The position numbers were made by a program, and so were the translations under genes. Below the pieces are notes generated by a model. The model worked only from the letters and a program-made list of their open reading frames with translations. It had not been told where the DNA came from and ran no database searches. Below are positions 11,432-22,678 of a stretch of DNA of 64,000 nucleotides, in pieces. The first letter of the stretch is position 1; the number at the start of each line of letters is the position of its first letter. The stretch lies in contig KQ965775.1 of NCBI GenBank assembly GCA_001574975.1, positions 246,505 to 310,504 of the forward strand. The letters are read 5' to 3'. This DNA comes from Gonapodya prolifera JEL478. Its lineage: Eukaryota > Monoblepharomycota > Monoblepharidomycetes > Monoblepharidales > Gonapodyaceae.

Positions 11432-13345
11432 ATGGTCGATGTGCTGATTCGCGCGAATCTCAAGCGGTCGCGTCTTATGTTTGAGGATGCAGTGGAAGCG
11501 TTGGACGATCCCAGCAGGTCAGTGATCCCGTTCTCCACTGCGCACCAAACATGTCTCCAACTCTGTCCAATGCAGCCAGCGAATGAAACTGGTTTCCAAA
11601 ATACAAGACGAATACGCAAATGTGCAGACGCTTCCTGACATTGTCGCAAGACAGACACCGAAAAACCCACCGTCACAGCCTCCACCAGGTTAGCGCTCTT
11701 CCTCTGCCTCGTGGTGCTTTTGGAGGACTCTGACACCCATCGTTGCCCTCCACAATTCCATAACGAAACAAAAACAGCTCCTGAAGCGGCCTTCTCAGAC
11801 GCCAATGGAACCACACCAAAACTTCTCGCATCCCTCACTCAAAAATCCTCCTCCAGAACTTCCGACGCCCTTGTACTCCGTTCCCAACCGTCTACGTCAG
11901 GGTCATCTCTAGTTCCTTTCGCCGCTGGGTCCTCTGGTTCGGCCAATGCCCTCATTCAGATCCGAACACCCCCATCACAGCTCCGTCCGAAATGGCACCC
12001 GCCTTGGCGGCTGATGCGAGTCATATCCGGACATTTAGGATGGGTGAGAGCGGTGGCAGTGGATCCGGGAAACGAATGGTTCGTCACGGGCGGAGGGGAC
12101 AGATTAATCAAGGTGAGTTCTCATCCAAAGCATGTCGAATCACCTTTTCTGAAAATTCATGTTTCTTTTCGCTAGATTTGGGATCTCGCTTCGGGAACAC
12201 TTAAGCTGTCCCTCACGGGTCACATTTCCACCGTCCGTGGTGTGGTAGTCTCGGACAGACATCCGTACCTCTTCTCATGCGGAGAGGACAAGCAAGTTAA
12301 GTGCTGGGATCTCGAGCGTGAGTAAAATGACTACAAAGTAGCAGCAATTCATCCCTACTACAAGCTTTGTTGTGTCTCCACAGAGAACAAGGTCGTCCGC
12401 CACTACCATGGCCACCTGTCCGGTGTCTACTCCATGGCCCTTCACCCAACCCTTGACGTCCTCGTCACTGGTGGACGAGACTCTGTTGCGAGAGTGTGGG
12501 ACATCCGGACCAAAAAGTGAGACCATCCCTGTCCCTTCGCTCATCATGTTACCAATTTCGACTCCACCTTAGCCAAATATTTGCCCTCGCTGGACACTCC
12601 GCCACCGTTTCGGACGTCAAGACGCAGGAAGCGGACCCACAAGTCATCACGGCGTCCATGGACTCAACTGTCCGTCTTTGGGATTTGGCAGCCGGGAAAG
12701 CAATGGCAACCCTCACGCACCACAAGAAGAGCGTGAGAGCGCTGGCTGTACACCCGAACGAATTTTCGTTCGCGAGTGCCAGTCCGGACAACATCAAGCA
12801 GTGGAGGTGTCCCAGGGGAGATTTCATACAGAACTTTGAAGGACACAACTCCATTATCAGTGGGTCCTGACCCGGTTGTCCTCCCTGAATAGAGTTGATA
12901 AGTCTCTCCCATGCAAACAGATACTCTTGCTATCAATTCGGACAACGTCATGTTTTCAGGTGGTGAGTTATGTGAGAGTTGGCTTGATTCTGTGATTGCC
13001 ACTTACCAGTCACCCTGACTTCAAGGTGACAACGGGAGTATGCACTTCTGGGGTGAGTTTTAGCTTCACATGACTTATTACTTTAAAGTCCCAGAGTTAC
13101 AATCCGCCCTTCCCTTGGCAGATTGGAAATCCGGCCATTGCTTCCAAACCGCTGAAGCTCTCGTCCAACCCGGCTCCCTCGAATCCGAAGCAGGAGTGTT
13201 TTGTTCCACGTTTGACAGAACCGGCACCCGTCTCATTACGGGTGAGGCGGATAAAACTATCAAAATTTGGAAGGAGGATGAGCGGGCAACGGAGGAGACC
13301 CATCCTCTGGACTGGAAGCCCAAGCTCACGTCAGCGAGACGATGA
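11432..13345 (+). CDS. PRP46: PRP46/PLRG1 WD40 splicing factor
   Basis: Core WD40 protein of the spliceosome Prp19-associated (NTC) complex, nuclear. Nine exons (11432-11517, 11576-11688, 11778-12112, 12176-12317, 12384-12516, 12573-12859, 12921-12962, 13026-13052, 13122-13345) join in frame to 462 residues. An N-terminal region of about 150 residues (Ser/Pro-rich linker) leads to seven WD repeats starting at [19 protein letters not shown] cores seen in order are [52 protein letters not shown] and IKIWKEDE. This order and the [15 protein letters not shown] start are diagnostic of the family. Exon 8 is just 27 nt. Confidence 0.95.
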
Positions 13346-13487
13346 GCGACAAGGTCTATTAAAGAAATAGTTACTTCAGAACAAGCGACTGAGATGTTGT
13401 CTTTGCTGGAAATGATATGTAATTGTGCCAGTGTGACTGTCCAATCATGATCAACCTTTTGGCAAATCCCATTTCTCATCGAAACCG

Positions 13488-14850
13488 ATGCCCATCCACG
13501 TCCGATCGCTTCGGTTACGAATACCACTTGGAATTGGATCACGATGTTTACCATCAATGATTTCGCTGATGGGCCATTGTTATGAACGAGGAATCGCAAC
13601 TTCGTCGATTCAGATTCCGACCAGCCGAACTCCTGTTGCGACACTGCTGAAAGAGTGGAACGCCGAAAGCGCGCACGTGCGGCTCGATAACAGGTCCCTG
13701 TTTCTCATCCAAGGGCGAGATTCGCTCAAGTTTCTGCAGGGTCTGACAACGAATGATGTGGATCGATTGGAACATGGAAAGGGAATCTATGCAGGAATTC
13801 TAACAGCTACCGTAAGGTGACATGCCAGCGGAATGAATTGAATCATGTCCTGACAAGCGTTTTTACAAGGGAAGATTGCTGTACGATGTATTCCTGTACC
13901 TCGTTGGAAGCAACTCGGTACTGCTTGAGTGCCACTCTACAATTGCCGGAGACCTCGACACGAACCTGCGAAAGCATATTTTGCGCTCGAGGGTCAAAAT
14001 TTTAGATGTGTCGACGGAGTTTTCAGTTTGGAGCTCGTGGGGTTCAAATACTGGCTCCACTGGGGAACTTGCCTCCTTGCAGGATCCGCGACATCCGGAT
14101 TTCGGCTTTCGGACGCTGCTCCCAGCCCAAGAAGGTAACGTGCTCTCACAAGACAAGTGTATGTTCGATATCTAGACTGCGATCCACCTTAGAGCCACCG
14201 CATTCCACAAGATCCGCCACCACCGATCTATATCATCTTCGCCGAATTTTTCTTGGTGTGCCAGAAGGTCCAGCTGAACTTCCACCCGGTAACACTCTTC
14301 CCCTAGAGATCAACCTGGACGTTATGGGCGGTGGTAGGCGTTCCAGGAGATTTTACCAAATAATTTCAACCACATGATATGCATTTATTTTGTTGCAGTC
14401 GATTTCAATAAGGGTTGCTATGTTGGTCAAGAACTCACAATCCGCACTCACCACAAAGGGGTAGTGCGGAAGCGTGTTCTCCCTGTTGAACTGTACAAGG
14501 ATAATGAACGGTCAGCTCACGCTTTGCTTTACTGCACCGACTCGAACATAACGGGTATCTTGGGCAGAGAAACGCCGAAGGAGTTCGAGTTCGACCCCTC
14601 TTGGAGTACTCCAGTTTCGTTGCAGCAAGCTGACATCACACTCGATNGCAAGAAAGATCCAACCACACCTGCGCGCAAAGTCGAACGCTCTGTAGGCAAA
14701 CTCCTCTCTTCGATGAACAATGTGGGACTCGCACTGGTCCGCCTTGAGCTCCTCCAACAAGAACCATTACCCGTTATGAGAGTTGCAGACGGTGAAGGTC
14801 TTTTGGCCGTGAAGCCGTGGTTGACAAGAGAAATACCCATTCCACCGTAA
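13488..14850 (+). CDS. IBA57: IBA57/CAF17 mitochondrial Fe-S assembly protein
   Basis: Folate-binding, aminomethyltransferase-like protein needed for late mitochondrial [4Fe-4S] cluster assembly with ISCA proteins. Four exons (13488-13811, 13870-14134, 14193-14333, 14399-14850) give 393 residues. The first ~45 residues are Arg/Ser/Leu-rich with no acids, as expected for a mitochondrial presequence. Next comes the fold start [22 protein letters not shown], and exon 4 opens with the family signature KGCYVGQE preceded by DFN. One base (14647) is undetermined, leaving one residue unknown in a low-conservation stretch. The start chosen is the first ATG of the open frame; a later Met would remove the presequence. 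Confidence 0.93.
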
Positions 14851-14959
14851 TCACATGTCACAACCATTTGCATATCATTTACATGGGTTGATATNTGGGG
14901 TTCATATACTTGTTGTACGTGAATAAATGTACCATCACCGTTGCAACTTCCCTCTCATG

Positions 14960-17900
14960 CTATCGTCCGTTCCCGTTTGTGTGCTGTCGTAAAAATGTCG
15001 CTTCCATGAACTTTTTCAAAACCTTCAAATCTGGGTTTTGGAGTGCGTCCACAAAGCCTTCAACAACATTCGGTGGACAGTTCCACGACGGGAGGAAACG
15101 AGAGCGCAGGAATTCAAGGTATTCATCTCCCTGCTTTGCCAAAATACACTTGTGAAGTTGGACAATCTCTATGACGGTCTTGAGTACCAGACATTAGGAC
15201 CGTAAAATCGCCGAGATCCGTTCACACTCACTAAATGGGATTGAGCTTCCCGCGTTGTAGCTCCGGGTTTTAAAATTGCGTCGAAGGAAACCGGGACGAT
15301 TTGGTCATAGACGAAAGTGACAAACCCGGGAAGTGGGTTTGGCCTGGGAATAAGCAGTGCTCCAACTGAGGGGGGCTTCGATTTCTTCGGTTTTGGGGCG
15401 AGCTTCCCGGCAGCAGCGGTTGTGGAAGGAGAAGTAGACAACGGAGACGTGGAGAGTTCTACATAGCCGTTGACAAAAGGAGTAGCGACGGACCCGGCCC
15501 AAACAAGGACACAACGTGCAAGGACAGTGAAGGCGGAACGTTGATTTGGGGCATCTGAGAAGTCACGTGCCAGATGAATTACGGATTCGAGAATGACATT
15601 GAGGTGTTCGTGGTTGCCTGAAAGAAGTTCATCAAATTAATCATTGTCTGGTGGCAGGCTTCGGGAGAAACTCACGAGGGGACGTGAATACTTCATCCAG
15701 TTCTCCACCGAACATGGCCCCAAGAAATCCCAAATACGTTTTTCCAAGCTCCTTTTTAATTGTTCCTTCTTCAACCATCGAAATTGGTGCGCGAAGGTGG
15801 TCCAGAATGCGCTCCAAAAGTATCCACAGTAAAGCATCCAAATACGGCATCACTACACTCTTGAGCTTGACCATTAAGAGGCCAAGCGAGGGAAGAAATT
15901 CACAAAGCTCGCGAGGATTGTTTCTGGGCAACAGACCGATGCGAACGAGAGGTTCGAGGTATTCAAGAAGAGGAGCTCCGACGCCATTGACGATGCGTTG
16001 GTATGCCGTTCGCGTCTGTCAAAATTTCGCTTCAAATTCGCGCTGCAGGTTGACACACAAACAAAACGTACCACTTCCCAAACATCAGGGGTATTCATAA
16101 CTTGGAGAGCGGTAAGGATGTAGCGAAACGCCTCCACCATTACAGGTGCCAAGGCCGACAGAACCGCGGGATCTGTCTTGTCGACGTCTGGGAGACCGCG
16201 GCCAACTGTACCAATGGCAGCAATGGACTGGACAAGTGGCAGGATATCATTGCCGTTTGAATCAGTTGAGACATTGACAATCGTGGAGAGGAGGGGAGTG
16301 AGTGCTGCCTATAATTCATAAAGAGGTACGAGAATGTGTCGTAAATGAAAATGGAGCACAATAGAGGGAAAAAAGGCACGCACCTGAAGGAGTTCGACTC
16401 TGCGCTGCGGGCTCACATCGCCCGCGGACCCCGCCGAGATAAGAACTCCTGCTGCTTCGAACAAGAACAACTGACTGTCGAAAGATGCAGGCCACTCTAC
16501 TTTTGCCTCCATCGAGACTTTTACAAGTCCCGTTTTGGAGCTCTTTTCGGGGCGGATTGTCAAAAGGTCCTGAATGCTAACCAAGCCGCCCTCGGCATAC
16601 CGCGCAATATGTACTGAGGTCACTCGAAGAAAGCGCAGAAAAAGGTAATTGATGCGGAGGCGAATGGCAGGCCTGCGATGATGCAGACCTCGGGTATCGA
16701 CAAAGGACTGGAGAACAAGGGGAATAAGGTGTGGTGCGTGGTCGAAGAAGCCACCATAGCGAGATATTGTTTCGAAGTAGATGACCGGTATCGACGGGTG
16801 AGGATAGGAGGAGATGTCTTGCCGTTTCCATCGTTAGACATGATTCGACCTCCCAGATTGACTCGGAACTCACTGCTTTGTATAAGATCGGTCATCATTT
16901 CACCGAGTGGTGTTAGGTTAGCAGGTTTACCGTCAATGGCCGGAACAACAAACAAGACCTGGCCTGACGAAATGATCGAAAGTTATCGCACGAAAAATAT
17001 CAATATTAGATCCAAAGCAACACGAACCTTTGAGTGTATCGCCATACTGGAATAGCAAATAGAGGGCAAGCTCAGCCTCAGACCATGAAAGGACGTCCGA
17101 TGGAGAGGAGCCACCATTGGTGCTGGAGATGGCTTGCAATCGATTACGAACGGATGAGAGTATCAGAGATGTGTACAAGTCGGAATCAATTGCCGCAACA
17201 GCGTCGAGGTTAGTTTTGAGATTCTGGGCGGAGGAAAAGTGATAAAATTTCTCTACATCTCCCGAGGGAGGTTTGTTCAACCACTCACGTGCCGGAGTTC
17301 TGCAAATTCTGCTTCGTCGTCGTCCCCTTCGTCGCTGAATCCACCAATAGATACGCTCGCCTCCTCATCGTACTTCATTTTCCGCACAATTGCGTCAGCG
17401 AGAGCTGCAAGCGTCGCATATTGATCTGGGAGTAATTTCCCTCCGGCCGATCGTTTCTGTCGCTTTAACAATGTCAAATAGTCCCCGAGGAACGGCATGA
17501 CAGCTTGAGATGTCTCATCATATTCGTCGCTCAGGGAGGCTATTAAATGTGGGGCAAGCTCGGCGACAGCCGCAGCTGCTGCCACTTGAACATCCTGGTC
17601 CCGCGACGGAGCGCCCTCCCAGCATCCTGTGAGTTCCGAGCCCGCAGCGTTGACTAATCGAGCGACATGTTCTCCCAGTTCCGTTCCCTGGGCGTCCGCG
17701 CGAAGGCTCCCCAGAAGTTCCGGGAGCCGAAGCTCCCGAAAGAGATTGAGTTTATCTCGTGGTGGCATACCCTTGAGTACAAGCTCCCTCAAGCAGTCGC
17801 AAGCAGGGGCACGAAGAGGGCCTGGATTCAGGATGAATCCGTAAAGAGGTTGTAGGAATGCAGGTGTGGCGACAAGGCGGATGTCAACCCAAGAAACATA

Positions 17901-18894
17901 TAGTGAGGTGATTCGGAGACAAAGGGCGGCAACATCCGGGGATGTTTCTGCATGTCGAGCAAGAATGTCGAGCCAAGCTTCCACAAGGCGGGGGACGTCG
18001 CGCTCCCTCATCGCGTCTTTGATTGATTGGTTAAGCTTCAATTCCTCGGGTAGACGGGGGACGAGCTTGCTCACGACCTCCTCGTCCACCGCCAAGCAGA
18101 TGCGAAGGAAAGTGTCTGTCGCCGCCGCCGAACGACCACGAGAGGCGAGGAGACTGAGAAGGTCCGCCCAGAAAGTGGGCCACTCGACGAGATAGAGGTG
18201 TCGAAAGAGCCGCGCAACGAGTTGCGCGGCTTTGTTTTTGACGGATATTGGTTCCTGGGTGTCCAGACCGGAACCGAGCCATGTCCAAAAGGTCGTGCGG
18301 ATGGCTCCTCGATCCAATAAGCTGAGCGTATCCCAGCGATTTCGTACAACGTCCTCAAGCACGCCGAGTGTGAAGAACCTCGCCTCAACGGAGCTGTTTG
18401 GAAGTGGAGAGGTGTCAATAGATCCTGATAAGCCTGGTGTGAGACGGTGGGATCCCTCCGGTCGCGATCCGCCATACTAATCCGGCACAGTTTGCGCCAA
18501 AATAGCGAGGGCTCAATAGTTCGCTTGGCTGGTCCACACCATTTGTGCAGGGATTTCAACACAAAAGTCGTCTTCACCTCGTTCCAGGTTCCTGAACCAC
18601 TTGCGCCCCTCCACTCCCAATAATCGCAATCATTTCTCACCTAGCTGGCTCGTGTCTACTGAAAAGCTCCAAGCACGCTCTCCATCCTCCTTCGCTGGCG
18701 CGCACTTCCTCACAAAACGTTGTCGCTTGCACCTTGGTCGCCGGGTCTGTCGTCGGGCTGAACGCAAGGAGCACCGCCGCTTCGAGGTCTCCGATTGACG
18801 GCGCGGCGGGAGCGGGAGCGGCGGCCAGCATCGAATGCGCGTGTGGGTACGGAGTGGGTTGGTGTGGGTTTCGGGCGAGGTCGTGAAGTGGCAT
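14960..18894 (-). CDS. LOS1: Exportin-T (tRNA exporter)
   Basis: Karyopherin that exports mature tRNA from the nucleus with Ran-GTP. Nine exons (18894-18641, 18393-17289, 17223-17028, 16963-16874, 16817-16384, 16308-16072, 16015-15676, 15617-15232, 15178-14960) join in frame to about 1,086 residues, or about 1,065 if the second Met at 18831 is used. HEAT-repeat landmarks line up with human XPOT: IKDAMRERDVPRLVEAW, LYVSWVDI, ACDCLRELVLKGM, MKYDEEASV, VIYFETISRY, QLFLFEAAGVLI and the ending ILAKQGDEYLEFL. Intron 1 (18640-18394) is four times longer than the others. Exon 8 carries a Pro/Lys/Ser-rich insertion, probably a disordered loop. Confidence 0.93.
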
Positions 18895-19309
18895 GCGATG
18901 CGGGATTCCGCGCAGGTGCAGGTGGGGTTTACGCAGATCGCACTTTCGGTGATGTGGTCTTCAAAGCAGGTGGGGAGATGTCATGCAGTCATTGGGTTTG
19001 GTTTCTCTTTCGGCGAGGGAATGGAGGACGCTGGAGGGATTTGAGGCACAGCAAATTTCATGGTCATCGGTCTTCATCTTCCGTCTCGCCATGTTGTTCA
19101 CGCTTACTCTCACGGAAGTGACTCTGAGAGAGCTGATGGGGAGGCAATGCAATCGCTCTACCACTGATACATTCGATGGGAGCAGTCACTCGTAGGAGTA
19201 CGTCACTCCATGAAGAACTGACGTCAGAAACATCAAATTATCCTACCACATACACCACATACACCGTGAAATAAATAAGCAAATACTTCTAACACGTTGT
19301 CGCTTATGC
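18895..19309. other. Intergenic region between two tandem minus-strand genes
   Basis: About 415 bp between the exportin-T start and the stop of the four-TM protein gene. It should hold the exportin-T promoter and the neighbouring 3' UTR. No gene or strong motif is visible. Confidence 0.4.
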
Positions 19310-20710
19310 CTATGCACCACTCCCACTGTTTGGATTGGGCGATATCGTCGGGAGGGCTGGCAGGGCCCGCTGTGTTGCTTGCGTTGCGGCCGGTGTCCCC
19401 GTCTGCTGCTGCTGTTGCTGCTGCGGTTGTTGTTGTTGAGGCGGCGGAATGCCTTGTTGCTGTAGTGGCGACATGCCTTGCATTTGCGGGTAGTAAGGCA
19501 CGTAATACTGTTGCTGTTGCTGCTGTGCTCCCGGTGTCCACGCACCGGGACTCCCAGGCGCGGCTGCGGGATTCATGGGGGCGTATTGGTATTGGGGGGC
19601 ATACTGTGGGGCGTACTGCATGGGCATGGGTATTGTGCCTGGTGCGGGCATGTAGTTATACATGGGCGCTTGTGTCATGGGCAGTGGTGCGGGGGCTGAA
19701 GGGAGGAGGCAAAAGATGGTTAACAGGGTCGCAAAGTCACGTGAGGCCAGGAAGAGACACACGACACTCACTCTGGGGAAGAGCACGATCACGCTTGCAC
19801 ATTCGTACGAGAAGAGCGGTGAGGAAGAGCACGGCGACGATAAAGTCTGCCACGGTTTGGACAATGACAAAGTAAAAGTATCTTTGGATCAAGTAGGAGG
19901 AGCCGTATTTCTGGAGGTAAGGAGAAAGGAGCAACGGAAATTACAGTGAGGGCTGGGGGAAGAAGGAGGAGGACAAAGCAGAACCTACTATGATGAAATC
20001 GATAAAGCTTCTAATTGATCGTCCGTCGTAGTAGAGAAGCGCACACCATGACCCCAGGTATACGACTGAAGGTAGTTTCAGAACAGTTTGTTCCCATAGC
20101 GCTCACAGTAATGCTGTGTGGACTTACAATCGTAGACATATGGGAGCCAGTCCAACGTCTGAGAAAACTGTCCTTGTACCCACGTGCGGTAGTTGTTGTG
20201 GTAGTCAAAGAAAAGGATGTGTGTCGTGATGACTATGGTGGAGCATTGTCTGTGTCATGTGTCAGGGAGAGGGGTCCATCTCGAGTCCAAAAGATGAAGT
20301 GCATCAAGAACGTGACTCACGCCCAGAACGCCCATCCCAGGGTGGAGTTTACTTCGTCGATCGGGCCATAAGCAACTAATGAATAGGAGTGTAAGAGAGA
20401 GAGCTCCATTGTACTTCCTTTGCGGCTTGAACCGAGACCACTCACATTGAAACCCGAATGTCACCAACGTCGCCAGCAGTTGAATGATGCGAAGAGGAGC
20501 AAAGGTTTTCCGTAGCGGAGGTGGCAATACCGTCGCGGGAGGTTGCTGCACGGGATATGGATATGGTGCGGCATATGGAGTCGTCGGCTGCAGGCCAACT
20601 GTTGCAGGTTGATTGGGATCCGCGGCCGGCGCTGCTTGAGGAAGGTCCGGCCGATTCTCTCCGCCCGAAATCAGCGGCTGCGCCTGCTGCGTGTCCCGCA
20701 TTGTGTCCAT
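19310..20710 (-). CDS. Four-TM (MARVEL-like) membrane protein with Q/P-rich tail
   Basis: Six exons (20710-20446, 20375-20321, 20249-20128, 20065-19989, 19910-19772, 19695-19310) join in frame to 347 residues. Residues 1-70 are Pro/Gln/Ala-rich and probably cytosolic. Four hydrophobic helices follow, near 72-92, 103-122, 145-165 and 190-212; the third is followed by a DGRSIRSFIDFII segment. After the last helix the tail is rich in Pro, Met, Tyr and Gln, with QQQ runs (about residues 310-335). Four helices with both ends in the cytosol resemble MARVEL/physin-type vesicle proteins. I infer the class from topology only; no signature motif was matched. The exon-3 acceptor was chosen (CACAG at 20250) because only it keeps frame. 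It is divergent from the coiled-coil gene with 107 bp between ATGs. Confidence 0.8.
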
Positions 20711-20817
20711 GCTCGTTTATCGTCTTTTCGATGCTTCGGTGGTGAACACCTCCGTCCGCAGTTGCCGCCCGCAGCAGCAGGAAGCCCACGCTCGCCACCA
20801 ACTCTTACGCTCAGCCC
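20711..20817. promoter_or_regulatory. 107-bp bidirectional promoter gap
   Basis: The start codons of the four-TM protein (minus) and the coiled-coil protein (plus) are separated by only 107 bp, so both promoters must overlap here. The gap is GC-rich and contains CAGCAGCAGGAAG. No TATA-like element is visible. Confidence 0.5.
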
Positions 20818-22370
20818 ATGTCACGCTGGTACGCAACCGAGCAAAAAGACAAACCCGCGGACCTGGAGCGGCTCAAGCAGCTGGAGCAGAATGCAGAGCG
20901 CCTGTGCAAGGAGTTCGAGGCCGAGACGGAGCGCATGCGAGTCGTCGTCGAGGACGAGCGGAAGGAGCGCGACAAGGTGCGAAAACGGGTTGATGGAGAG
21001 CGCGAGAGTAAGAAATGGTCATGGAACACCGCTCGCTCCTGCTCCTCCACCAGCTTACCGCGCGAATCGCCGAGCTCGAAAGGATCAATGAAACCAAGCA
21101 TCGTGCCCTCGCCGCAACAGAAACAAGGATGAGAGCGCTGGAACTCGACTTTCTGAACCTCTCGAGAACGAATGAAGCACTCGAGCGGGAGCGCAAGGAC
21201 GTCGAGGAGTCCGTCGCGATGGTGTACATGCAGTGAGTCGATTTGCGACGTCTGGAGTGCGAAGCACGGAAGTCCGAGCAGTCCGAGCGGAGCGAGGTGT
21301 CCGCCGGAGGCGAGTGATCCCCAGAGCAATATATACTCGTGGAGCGTCGACATTTTGTACAATAAAAACCTCTCCTCGAACTCACCAACATCTCTCCATA
21401 TCTCAACCCTCGACTTGCGACCAAACTCCCCGCGCTTTCACTCACCTGCACCGGCACCTGCCACCTGCTACCTGCCACCTGCACCTGCTCGGGATCGGGG
21501 TAGCAACCGCCTCCTCCAAGCCCGTATCTCCTCCCTCACTTCCACTTCTACTTCCCGCGACGTGCACGTGCGTGAAGGCCCCGACGAGGAGAGCGAGATG
21601 CGGCTGGACGAGCTCGAGAGGGAGTCGGTCAGGCTGAAGCGAAGGGTGGGCGTGCTGGCAAAGAAGAACGGGATACTGGCAGAGACTGTCTTGGAGTTCA
21701 AGAAGAATGAAGTACGTGTCGGTGTGCTCGAGGTGTGGAGTGCGGAGCACGGACCACGGAGTGACGAGGCCAAGGGAAGCGAGGACTCAGAGGCCTAAGC
21801 GCCGCAAGGCGTTGATCGAGACCGGGGCCCAGGCGCGATAGCGCCGATCGAGGCTGTCCGCGGAGGCGAGTGATCCCACGAAGTGGAATACTCTTTACAC
21901 CGCGGTGCGGAATACTCTCGCGGAGCGAGTTCGAGGCTTTAACGCCAAGTGGTTTCGCACCGAGGGGCGGAATACTCACGCGGAGCGATTTCGAGGCCTT
22001 TGCGTCGAATGGTTTCGACGGTGTTGCTGACCCGACCCGCTCATGCCACCCAGCCTGTCGTTTCGTGGACATCGAATGAAGCCAGATTTGGGAGTATGTT
22101 ACCACCAATGTCTGTCAAGTACCACCACCCGGAAGCGCTCACGTGGGACGGACCTCCCGCGGGGGATGACACTAAGAGCGACGTGATCCGGATGCTCAGG
22201 GCTCATGTAGGCCGCACACAACCACAATACCTGATACCCACGCGGGGAACTGATGCGTTGTGCCTGTGTTCTGTTTCTAGATCCAGACGCTCGAGGCTGA
22301 ACGGTCGCAGTTTCTGGCAAGGGCGGTTTCGGCGGAGACCCAGTTAAGTGAGCTGTCGAGACGGTTGTGA
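20818..22370 (+). CDS. Coiled-coil protein, possibly ciliary
   Basis: Four exons (20818-20976, 21054-21232, 21504-21711, 22281-22370) give about 211 residues. Almost the whole protein is heptad-like and rich in Glu, Arg, Leu and Lys, such as LTARIAELERINETKHRAL and RLDELERESVRLKRR, so a long coiled coil is the safe call. The size and its place just upstream of CFAP57 suggest a small axonemal protein (DRC12/CCDC153 has a similar size), but I could not match a family signature. Junctions 1 and 2 were chosen to keep frame and are the weak points: donor GTGCGA and acceptor GGGGTAG. Introns 2 and 3 are long (271 and 569 nt) and contain related GC-rich repeats. Confidence 0.65.
21907..22026. repeat. 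Two-copy 60-bp tandem repeat in intron 3
   Basis: Two units with a period of exactly 60 bp (21907-21966, 21967-22026), both beginning GCGGAATACTC followed by CGCGGAGCGA, TTCGAGGC and TGGTTTCG. A partial third copy (GTGGAATACTCT) precedes them near 21880. Identity is high over the first 35 bases and falls off afterwards. Confidence 0.8.
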
Positions 22371-22375
22371 CGGGG

Positions 22376-22376
<1 letters not shown>

Positions 22377-22408
<32 letters not shown>
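22377..22408. repeat. Homopolymer run of 32 G
   Basis: An uninterrupted G run begins six bases after the coiled-coil gene's TGA stop (22368-22370). The surrounding text is ordinary. Such a run may form G-quadruplexes in DNA and in the 3' UTR of the transcript, and its length should be unstable and hard to sequence. Confidence 0.9.
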
Positions 22409-22409
<1 letters not shown>

Positions 22410-22678
22410 GGACGTGCGTTGATGGTACCCGAGTGGCGTGGTGTGAGGAGTGTGGGTTGGAAGATGGGTGGGGCTGTTGTCTCAACCTCGACGGGTGTCA
22501 AGTGACACCTCCGCGAAGGGGTGAAATAGTGGCGAATAGTACTTTATTCGGTGTTTGCATAATGTGAAATTACATATATCCTGGGCCGACTGCTTGGCGT
22601 GTGACGCTGCGGGATAATCGCACCAACAGGTTTGGTGACAGAAAAGTTCATCACACCACGAGTCCATCAGAGCCGGGT

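Noticed and set aside
18394-18640. Open minus-strand frame within exportin-T intron 1
   Set aside because: The flanking exons join in frame (AG then C) directly into the conserved region, and the intronic frame has no exportin similarity.
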